Origin: Chloroflexi bacterium bin125
GTDB taxonomy: Bacteria; Chloroflexota; Dehalococcoidia; Bin125
Length of the DNA: 64,000 bases
Assembly: GCA_002239025.1 (NCBI GenBank)
Contig: MPNM01000012.1
Span: forward strand, 1-64,000
Direction of reading: 5' to 3'
Shown here: positions 56,223 to 64,000 of the stretch, in pieces
Layout: every line of letters begins with the position of its first letter
How positions within the stretch are numbered: position 1 is the first letter of the stretch
The notes under the pieces: model-generated
What the model saw: only the letters and a program-made list of their open reading frames with translations
Told to the model about the DNA's origin: nothing
Database searches by the model: none
Made by a program: the position numbers and the translations under genes

Positions 56223-57935
56223 ATGGATTGCGAGCACGGCCTCAACTACATTGCCGAAGAGCCTGACGACGTCAACGTTGTATTGGAGTCACCCATGAAG
56301 ACTGAGGTCCACCCGCTCAGCGGCGCCGTCTATACCGAGCTCGGCGAGGGCAAGGTCCGGGTCGACAAGGCAGCCAGGTACGGCATTTTCGACTGGGAAG
56401 GTCACCACATCGAGGGTGACTTGATGCACGCCGACCCGCACCTGTTGCAATGGGTCGGCGGCCCCGAGCTACCGGCACGGGCGAGCAAGCACGACCCTCG
56501 GCGCGACAACTCCGCCTCGCAGATGCAGCGCAACGCTCAGGCGGCCGAGGCGCAGTACACGGGCGGGACGGCGCTGCTGGGCGAAGTCGATGAGAGTTTC
56601 ACTCGGTACACGGGGGATCCGGGCCGCGAGACAGCGGCGGGCACTCGATCGAGCGGCATTTCGTTCATCGAGCTGCTGGAGATGGACCAGCATCCAGAGC
56701 GGATTCCAGACACGTTGAAGATGGAGCGATCGTTGCCGGGCGGTGTGCGTAAGGTCCCGACCGAGCGCTACACCAAACAGAAGTGGCACGACCTCGAAGT
56801 CGAGCGGTTGTGGAAGCGGGTCTGGCAGATGGCCTGCCACGTCGACGACATCCCGGATATCGGCGATTACATCGTCTACGACGTGGCTCATCTTTCCTGG
56901 ATCGTGGTTCGCACCGGGGCGCATGAGTTCAAGGCATACAACAATGCCTGTCTGCACCGAGGCCGGCAGCTTCGCGAGTTTGACGGGAAGCAGGCGACTG
57001 AGTTTCGCTGTCCGTTCCACGGCTGGTGCTGGGAGTTGGACGGATCGCTGCGCGAGATTCCCTCGGAGTGGGACTTTCCCGAAGTGCGCGAAGATGTCGG
57101 CCAACTACGGGAAGCAAAGGTCGGCACCTGGGGCGGCTTTGTCTTCATCAACCCAGACCCGAACTGCGAGCCGTTCGAGGAGTTCCTCGGATCGCTCCCG
57201 GCGCACTTTGAGAAGTACGACTACGAGACCAAGTACAAGCAGCTGCACGTAGCAAAGGTCGTACGGGCCAACTGGAAGACCAACCAGGAAGCCTTCATGG
57301 AGGGTTACCACATCATCGCCACGCACCCGCAACTGATGATCTATGGCGGCGACGGCGCCAACCACCAATATGACTCGTTCGACAACTGGTCGCGGGCCGT
57401 GACCCTGGCCGTGAGGACGAGCGCCCATCTCAACATTCATCCGCCGCGCGAAGAGCTGATCGAGTCGCGCAACAAAATGGCCAACATGATGCGCGAAAGT
57501 CTGCGTGAAACCATTGGCGATCGGGTCGACATCTACTGTGACGCGGAGCTGATCGACGGCCAGTACAACAACCTGTTCCCCAACTTCCATCCCTGGGGAT
57601 CGTTCAGCCGGATCGTCTACCGCTTCCGGCCGTACGGGGACGACCCGGAGATGTCGATCATGGAGGTGATCTACCTGGCGCCGTGGCCGACCGACCAGCC
57701 TAAGCCTCCGGCGGCGGCGATTCGTTGGCTTGGCCCTGACGATCACTGGACGGACGCGCCTGAGATGGGTGGTCTGGCCCGAGTGCTCAACCAGGACAGT
57801 TACAACCTGCCCAAGATTCAGAAGGGTCTCAAGGCCAAGGTTGACCCGTACATCTATCTCGCCGCATACGAAGAAGGCAAGATCCGCCATTTCCACCATC
57901 TTTATGACAAATGGGTGGCGTACGACGATGGTTAG
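56223..57935 (+). CDS. Rieske [2Fe-2S] aromatic-ring-hydroxylating oxygenase alpha subunit (start may be 56295)
   Basis: Rieske CLHRGRQLREFDGKQATEFRCPFHGWCWELDG; NWKTNQEAFMEGYHIIATHPQ. Confidence 0.93.
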   Translation: MDCEHGLNYIAEEPDDVNVVLESPMKTEVHPLSGAVYTELGEGKVRVDKAARYGIFDWEGHHIEGDLMHADPHLLQWVGGPELPARASKHDPRRDNSASQMQRNAQAAEAQYTGGTALLGEVDESFTRYTGDPGRETAAGTRSSGISFIELLEMDQHPERIPDTLKMERSLPGGVRKVPTERYTKQKWHDLEVERLWKRVWQMACHVDDIPDIGDYIVYDVAHLSWIVVRTGAHEFKAYNNACLHRGRQLREFDGKQATEFRCPFHGWCWELDGSLREIPSEWDFPEVREDVGQLREAKVGTWGGFVFINPDPNCEPFEEFLGSLPAHFEKYDYETKYKQLHVAKVVRANWKTNQEAFMEGYHIIATHPQLMIYGGDGANHQYDSFDNWSRAVTLAVRTSAHLNIHPPREELIESRNKMANMMRESLRETIGDRVDIYCDAELIDGQYNNLFPNFHPWGSFSRIVYRFRPYGDDPEMSIMEVIYLAPWPTDQPKPPAAAIRWLGPDDHWTDAPEMGGLARVLNQDSYNLPKIQKGLKAKVDPYIYLAAYEEGKIRHFHHLYDKWVAYDDG

Positions 57936-57938
57936 GTG

Positions 57939-58346
57939 CTACTCGGATTCATAGATCGGAGCGCTCGGCGCACTGGCCGCAGCCTCCTCGGTCGCCAGGA
58001 GCATCTCGCGGATTCGTAGGGCCTCCCGCTCACGCTCCTCTGCGCCGAGCGCATAAGCGTGGGCTGCGATTCCTCCCATCCCGTGCGATCCCCAGGCGAC
58101 TACCAGCTCTTCGATCTCACCGAGAACAGGAGCAGGCACCGCTTTGCGAGGCAATCGCAGCTCTGCAATCCGAGTCCACGCCGCTGCCAGCATCTGCGGC
58201 GTCACCGGCGACTCGCTGACATCATCGACGGCCAACCGTAGTCGCCGGAGCGTCGGCTGCAGCTGATGCAATGTGTACGACGCGTCGCCATGCTCGCGAA
58301 ACATTTCCGGCAAGCCGAAGTCCTCAGGCATGTCGGCGCTAGACAC
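57939..58346 (-). CDS. Hypothetical protein, 135 aa, overlapping the P450 stop
   Basis: Intact ORF immediately downstream of and overlapping 58339..59598 by 8 bp. Confidence 0.6.
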   Translation of the reverse strand: MSSADMPEDFGLPEMFREHGDASYTLHQLQPTLRRLRLAVDDVSESPVTPQMLAAAWTRIAELRLPRKAVPAPVLGEIEELVVAWGSHGMGGIAAHAYALGAEEREREALRIREMLLATEEAAASAPSAPIYESE

Positions 58347-59598
58347 GGTCGAAGCGGATGTGTAGATCGTCGAGGCCGCGCAGGATGAAGCTGGGCACGT
58401 GCCGGGGCGGTGGATAGTCGGGATCGAGGCGGAAACTCGTCATACGACGGAGCACTTCCTCATATGCGACTCGAATCTCCAGTCTGGCCAGGGCTGCTCC
58501 GATGCAATAGTGCGGACCGGCGCTGAACGCCACGTGGCGAGGGGCGTTCTCGCGCTGCACGTCGAACTGAGCCGGGTTCGCAAACGCACACTCGTCGCGG
58601 TTGGCTGCCGCATAGAGCAGCATGATCTTGGCGCCCTCGGCGACGTCGACTCCACCAAGTGTGACTGGTCTGGTCGTGGTGCGGAACAGAGCTCGGACCG
58701 GGGACTCCGCCCGCAAAGCCTCTTCCGCCATGTTGGTGATCAACGAGGGGTCTCGTTGTACGGCGTCGAGTTGGTCCGAATTCTCGATGAAGAGCAACAT
58801 TGTGCTGCCGATCAGGTGCGCGGTCGTTTCCTTGCCGGCCACCTGCAGTTGCTGAAGGATGCTCAAGATCTCGTCGTCGTTGAGCGGGCGTGAACCGTCG
58901 TCGGTCTCCAACTCTGCCGTGACCAGGGTGGTCAGCATGTCGTCCTTCGGATGTTGCCGGCGCTCTTCAGCACGCTCGAGGAAGTACTCCTGCAGTTCCA
59001 CTCCGGCGAGCAGTACCTTTCGTTCTTCGTCGGGTGGGATTGCGCGTTCAATCCCGCCGATCGCGTAGTCCGCCCGCTTCTTGAATTCTCGTAGCTCTGA
59101 GCGCGGGACACCGATCTGGTCGGCGATCACCGACATCGGTAGCTCGTCGGCGAATTGTTTGGTGAAGTTGACCTTGCCGTCGTCGATGAAGCCATCGATC
59201 AACTCGGTCACGAGCTCGCGGACGTAGCGCTCCATGCCCATGATTCGACGCGGCGCCAGCGCCTTGTTCACCAGCGAGCGATAGCGAGCGTGATAGGGCG
59301 GATCGGCGGCGAGCAGCGTTGGAACGTTGGCTCGGCGAAACGTCTTTCGCAGTTGGATAATCCCTTCGTCTTCGGTCTCGCCCTTGCCACGGGGAAGGTT
59401 ACCTGCCTCTGTTGGCATGGACGAGGAATACGTCTCCGGATCGTGAACCACTTCCTGCAGGAGGTCGTAGCTGCTGACGATGGTTAGGCCAAGCTCGGGC
59501 ACATGGTGGACTGGCGCCTCGCCATGGAGCGCCTCGTAGAAGGGATATGGACACTCGAGCACCTCAGGGTCGAGGAGGTTGAAATCATGAACGTTCAC
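58339..59598 (-). CDS. Cytochrome P450
   Basis: I-helix AGKETT, ExxR (EALR), heme loop FSAGPHYCIG. Confidence 0.95.
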   Translation of the reverse strand: MNVHDFNLLDPEVLECPYPFYEALHGEAPVHHVPELGLTIVSSYDLLQEVVHDPETYSSSMPTEAGNLPRGKGETEDEGIIQLRKTFRRANVPTLLAADPPYHARYRSLVNKALAPRRIMGMERYVRELVTELIDGFIDDGKVNFTKQFADELPMSVIADQIGVPRSELREFKKRADYAIGGIERAIPPDEERKVLLAGVELQEYFLERAEERRQHPKDDMLTTLVTAELETDDGSRPLNDDEILSILQQLQVAGKETTAHLIGSTMLLFIENSDQLDAVQRDPSLITNMAEEALRAESPVRALFRTTTRPVTLGGVDVAEGAKIMLLYAAANRDECAFANPAQFDVQRENAPRHVAFSAGPHYCIGAALARLEIRVAYEEVLRRMTSFRLDPDYPPPRHVPSFILRGLDDLHIRFDRV

Positions 59599-59637
59599 GT
59601 GCGCCCTCCTGACGTACAGCCGCTGGTGTTGCCGAGT

Positions 59638-60531
59638 CTAGGTCCTGTTCAAACGGTTTCGTCATGAAGTGAGTTCAGGCGCGGAGGACTTGGTTGAGGT
59701 AGGCGTAGGCGAGATTGTGGTAGCAATTGGCGATGCCGCTCAGTCGTCTGATGCGACCTAAGTAGTGTTCGATCGTGTTGCTAGCTCGGTAGGCGACGCG
59801 GTTCAGCGCTCAGAGTTTGCGGCGCTTCGCCTTCGGCGGAGTGATCAACTCCCAGCCGAGTTGGACGGCCAACACGCGCATCTCATACGCCTCGTAGGCG
59901 CGGTCGATGATCAGCTGCGGCCGTCCAAAGATCGAGCCGAGCTGGTCCAGCAACTAGTGTCCCCAGGGCGCATCGCCTCAGCGGCCCGGCGTCAAGGTCA
60001 GGATCAGCGGCAGGCGGTCTCCCCGCACGACGGCGTGCAGCTTGCTTGTCAAGCCTCTCCCCGGTCAAGCCGGGGACCGGCAGCCCAAGCGACCGATCGC
60101 CTGGCGTCCCTGTTGGTGGGGGCTCCCGTCTCGACCCCATGGACATTCAAGATCGTGCTGTCGAGCGAGACAGGCAGCGGTCGGCCCGGCTCACGTTGCT
60201 CGAGCTGCGCCTCCGGTTTGGAACGCTGCAACTCGGCGAAGACCCTCTCCAGCTCGCCTTTGTCGATCCAGCGCCGCCCACGCATGTAGGCAGTGTGGCC
60301 CGGGACCTAAGCGGGCGGGCAAGGCCCGCCAGCAACAGCCCTCCTTGGTCACGAACAAGCAGCCGTCCAGCATTTGTCGCGAGGGCAGCTTGCAGTTCCC
60401 GCGCGGAGTCGGCATGAGTGGCGCGATCCGCGCCCACTGTGGGTCAGTCAGGTGCAGATTCCCATTTGCCCAGCCGCCAGACCGTCCTCGACTATGACAC
60501 AAGCCCCGATTGGAGTGAACAGGCCCTAGCC
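59638..60531 (-). mobile_element. Decayed IS5-family element with both ends (CTAGGTCCTGTTCA ... TGAACAGGCCCTAG)
   Basis: LTDPQWARIAPLMPTPRGNCKLPSRQMLDGCLFVTKEGCCWRALPARLG, MRGRRWIDKGELERVFAELQ..SLDSTILNVHG in several frames, with inverted termini. Confidence 0.85.
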
Positions 60532-60749
60532 GAGATGCATGCTTGACGCGAACTGAGTCACGTCCCCATCGCCCTGAGGAAGAGCGGTCACCGCCATTCC
60601 CCACATGCGACATGAGCACTTCCGCGGTCCCAATTGACCACCAGTGGGCCAGATGGGGCCTTTAGGGCTGCAGCAACAGCAAACTCCACTATTTCCTTGC
60701 AACCTCTTCGCGGAAGGAAGCGTAGAAGGCAGCTCAAACGCACAACAAG

Positions 60750-60795
60750 AATGTCAACTCGAAGGTTCTTGACTTCAGGGAGTTTGGTGGAGGGA
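60750..60795 (+). repeat. Dispersed 3'-end remnant, copy E (partial)
   Basis: aatgtcaactcgaaggttcttgacttcagggagtttggtgga: NVNSKVLDFREFGG. Confidence 0.6.
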
Positions 60796-61196
60796 TGTCC
60801 CGAAGCATGCGTTCGCCGGCCCGAGACTTTGCAGACTGCACCACGTGAGATCCAGTCGGTGGACACAACTCGTCGAGACCGAGAACGCCGCGCCATGGCC
60901 GCGGATGGGTCTCTGTGCCGCGCCAGCAGGCTGTACAAGACGCTGTGCAGAGTCATCGCGGCCGGGATCCGCACGTACTGCCGGCCCGTTCATCAGCGCG
61001 TTCCGCGACGGCTAGCCTTGGTCCCGGCAAGCTGATGCACTTGTCTCGCTAGAGGAAATGAGGTGGATCGATGACTGAACACCGTTCTCAATTGAGGTGG
61101 TTGGGGAGGCACATGTGGGGTTCGTGGGATCGAGATAGAGAACGGTGGACTGTCAATGACTTTGGTGGCAAAGACTCGCCGGTTAGTCGGGCCTAG

Positions 61197-61529
61197 GTGA
61201 ATCAACTGATCCGAGAGCATGACGTCGACTATTCGATCTGGCGTCGACGACAGGAGCTAGCAAGGCTGCGCCTACACCATTGGGGCACGGTCTTGGAGGG
61301 ATTTCTGGTGTCCGCCGCAATCGGCCTTGGCATCGGAGCCGGGGCAACAGGGGAGTTCTGGCTATTGGTCGTCGGATCGGCACTCCAGGGGGTAGCGCTC
61401 GTTGTCGATGCCATCCGCACGAAGAATCGGCGTTGGACTCCTCGATGGCCAGACAGCAGTTACGTTTCGCGAACCATCGTCGGCACTTCGATGGAGAACC
61501 TGTCAGACCATCGGGTGACCAACCGCTGA
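61197..61529 (+). CDS. Small membrane protein, 110 aa
   Basis: Intact ORF with hydrophobic pair WGTVLEGFLVSAAIGLGIGAGATGEFWLLVVGSALQGVALVVDAI. Confidence 0.55.
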   Translation: MNQLIREHDVDYSIWRRRQELARLRLHHWGTVLEGFLVSAAIGLGIGAGATGEFWLLVVGSALQGVALVVDAIRTKNRRWTPRWPDSSYVSRTIVGTSMENLSDHRVTNR

Positions 61530-61671
61530 CAAGGCCCGCGCGAGTTGCTGGTCATGTTCCACCTCCGCCTGCTGGGTCTTTGTCCGGTTCACCAGCCCAT
61601 CATTCAATTCGTGCTTCAGAAAGGAACTCGAAAGCCGATGGCCTGCTGATGGACCGAATGGAAACGCAGAT

Positions 61672-62457
61672 GTGACGAAGACCCTCGACCTCACCGGAGG
61701 CAGGTTGGTCTTTGAAGGGTTCGGAGATGGACCGGAAACGATCGTCTTCGTCCACGACGCCGGCAGGAACCACCTGAGTTGGTGGAACCAGACTCCCCGG
61801 TTTCAGGACGACTTCCGCTGCGCCACCTACGAAGTGCGCGACTGGCAACAGAGTCAGGACCTGTCCGGCGAAAGGCTGACCGTGTTCTCGCGCGACCTAG
61901 GCAATTTGATGGACCAACTCGAGATCTCCCAGACCGTGCTGGTCGGATGGTCCATGGGCGGATTCTCGGTTCAGGCGCTCGCGGCCCGCAACTACGAACA
62001 CGTGCCCAGGCTCATGATTGCCGACACGATGGTCGGGATTTGCGATGACGCCATGCTTGGAGCGCTCCAGGATTCGCTGGCGGCGGCTGATTCCACGACG
62101 CCGGAGACCTGGATGACCCAGATGTTTGGGCTTGCGTACGTCCAACGCTCGCCAGGGGGCGTGTTTCTCTACAACCAGTTCCGCACACTCAACACCTCAC
62201 CGACCAACGTCGGCGGCTACAGCGTCGAGGACGGCGCCTTCACCATCGATGAGCTCAAGAACCTCACGATGTCCGTCGTGCTCCTGGTTGGAATCGTAGA
62301 CATGCTCATCCCACTGCCTCTGTTCAAACGGGCCGCCGACCTCATCCCGCATGCGAAACATGTGGAAGTACAGACAGGCAGCCACTCGGCTTATGGGGAG
62401 CTGCCTGACGAGTTCAACCGCGTGCTGGAAGAGTTGCTGGCAGAGGTCTACGACTAG
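61672..62457 (+). CDS. Alpha/beta hydrolase
   Basis: VFVHDAGRNHLSWWNQ, nucleophile elbow GWSMGG, terminal SHSAYGELPDEFN. Confidence 0.93.
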   Translation: MTKTLDLTGGRLVFEGFGDGPETIVFVHDAGRNHLSWWNQTPRFQDDFRCATYEVRDWQQSQDLSGERLTVFSRDLGNLMDQLEISQTVLVGWSMGGFSVQALAARNYEHVPRLMIADTMVGICDDAMLGALQDSLAAADSTTPETWMTQMFGLAYVQRSPGGVFLYNQFRTLNTSPTNVGGYSVEDGAFTIDELKNLTMSVVLLVGIVDMLIPLPLFKRAADLIPHAKHVEVQTGSHSAYGELPDEFNRVLEELLAEVYD

Positions 62458-62712
62458 ACGTGACGCATTGGCCTGGGCCACATCCTCGCTCATCCAGACC
62501 GATTGAGATTCCTACCCCGTCCAGTGGGTCGATGCTGTATCGGGCCGATGTGTAGGACGATCTAGTCATTCGAGCGTCACGAGCAGCCAGGTCCACCCCC
62601 AGCCAAAAGGTTGAAAAGCATCTACTCCAAAGTAGTGTGGCGTATCGCAGATCCTGACGGCCCGCTGTCGGCATCCGTTTGCATCGTCTCGGCTTCAGAA
62701 GAGCCCCAACGG

Positions 62713-62805
62713 AAACGTCAACTTGAGGGCTAATGCTTATGTCAAGCTTGGTGGGCCGTCGAGTACCGAAGTGCGAACTTTTGCGTGGGAAATGGTGCTC
62801 CAGCA
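62713..62805 (+). repeat. Dispersed 3'-end remnant, copy D
   Basis: NVNLRANAYVKLGGPSSTEVRTFAWEMVL; stop codon lost (ctgtag to ctccag). Confidence 0.75.
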
Positions 62806-62807
62806 CC

Positions 62808-63995
62808 CTAGGTGGATTCACCGAATCCGATGAGTACAGAGAATTGTTCAATCTGATCACTCAAGGAAGTGTCATATCTGATCGCGTACACTCGCCAGCC
62901 GCGATCCTCAAGCTCCTCTCGGGCTGCCGCATCTCTCGCAGAGACGCCGGCATCATCGTGCTCGGGTCCGTCTACATAGACCGCAACTTTCCCGCGGTAG
63001 ACAAAGTCGGGCTGCGAGTAGATTTCAGGCTCTGGTCTTGACTGTGCCTGTTCGGGCAAGGGCCATCCGGCAGCCTGGGTCGCTCGGAGGAAGTCCCGTT
63101 CGAGGTCTGAATCGCAGATCGACAGGAGGTGCTCGTACCAATCTGTGCGGTTCTCGGCAACCTGCTGAGTCGGAGGCTGAGCCAATCCATACTGCAAGTC
63201 AACCTGTCCTCCACCACTCCGTTGGGTCGGAAACGTAGCGCTGTACGCAGCAAGCAGCAGGTCGCGTACCAGTTTGCGGTCGAGTTTCTCGTGATCGAGC
63301 TGGTTGCCATAGCTCATCAAACAGCGATAGCACGCCGCAGGGCATGCATCTTTCGCGTCAGATCCGGTCTCAGGATCCATGTGACAAACCTCGAGCGCAG
63401 CGCGAATCGCCTGGCGGAAGAAGTGAGTCTCTTGCATCCGCTCCCAGACCCCCGCACCACCCTCCGCCGATTCGATCATCAGGATTCGTCGGTCGTCTCC
63501 CTCCCCAACCAAGTGCGTTGTCAATTCCCGTTCCTCGACTCGAAACGCGGTCTCCACTCCTCGACGCAGTGCTTCTCTTAACGTGATCCAGATGTTTTCC
63601 GAATCGTCATCCTCCTCGGACATTTCAATCAGTGGTCGAATGACGATGATGTTGTGGTCCCCGAAGACGAAGGGGCGGATCTGGTGAACTAGCGGGCCAT
63701 CCTCATCGGTGTCACCAGCGCCGCTGTTGGTGTGCCATCTTCCATTTGAGCTGTCCAAAACGAATCCGGTTGGTTCCGTGCGATAGCCATGATTGATTTG
63801 CCAAACGGAAGCCTGTTGACCGAAGTTCAGTTCCAATATCGGCTGATCGCCTTGACTGGTCGCCTGCACCCTGGTGGGCTCAGAATCGCCGAAACGATAG
63901 TGCACGCCGATCTCGTAACCGCTGCGGGCGCGCTGCTCTTCTTCCGATGTGATTCCGTCGCGCGCATTGGTTCGGACCGTGGTGAGCTGCAGCAA
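62808..63995 (-). CDS. C-terminal portion of a DUF1998-containing protein with a C-terminal DUF559/Vsr-like nuclease-type domain (5' end probably beyond the window)
   Basis: ESAEGGAGVWERM...CPAACYRCLMSYGNQLDHEKLDRKLVRDLLL; then SDLERDFLRATQAAGWPLPE..YSQPDFVYRGKVAVYVDGPEHDD...LEDRGWRVYAIRYD. Confidence 0.75.
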   Translation of the reverse strand: MLQLTTVRTNARDGITSEEEQRARSGYEIGVHYRFGDSEPTRVQATSQGDQPILELNFGQQASVWQINHGYRTEPTGFVLDSSNGRWHTNSGAGDTDEDGPLVHQIRPFVFGDHNIIVIRPLIEMSEEDDDSENIWITLREALRRGVETAFRVEERELTTHLVGEGDDRRILMIESAEGGAGVWERMQETHFFRQAIRAALEVCHMDPETGSDAKDACPAACYRCLMSYGNQLDHEKLDRKLVRDLLLAAYSATFPTQRSGGGQVDLQYGLAQPPTQQVAENRTDWYEHLLSICDSDLERDFLRATQAAGWPLPEQAQSRPEPEIYSQPDFVYRGKVAVYVDGPEHDDAGVSARDAAAREELEDRGWRVYAIRYDTSLSDQIEQFSVLIGFGEST

Positions 63996-64000
63996 ACGCT

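Overview
64 kb of a GC-rich bacterial chromosome. The gene style (CaiB/BaiF transferases, Rieske oxygenase, P450s, Q-rich lipoprotein SBP, FN3-type surface proteins) resembles Chloroflexota/SAR202-like or related environmental lineages, but that assignment is inference. I saw no rRNA, convincing tRNA or CRISPR array. Main content: a GPP34-cytochrome P450 fusion; secreted or surface proteins with a shared C-terminal domain; a tandemly duplicated membrane-protein locus; a lipoprotein/response regulator/histidine kinase operon; two paralogous soluble GAF-PAS-HisKA-HATPase-REC-wHTH one-protein phosphorelays; a 1194-aa secreted repeat protein; an SDR/CMD(AhpD-like)/UGSC operon; two CaiB/BaiF genes; a peptide-type ABC transporter; a serine beta-lactamase-like gene; an acyltransferase-3 protein with two LysM-SGNH modules; proline dehydrogenase; a Rieske oxygenase; a second P450; and the C-terminal part of a DUF1998/nuclease protein at the right edge. 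Several decayed IS5-family copies, one 177-bp MITE and scattered 3'-end gene remnants lie between these. The strongest finding is a pair of adjacent genes (38826-39311 and 39333-39863). Each has an in-frame TGA exactly at a redox-active Cys position, followed by a potential hairpin whose apical loop begins 21 nt downstream of the TGA. This is a predicted selenoprotein pair.
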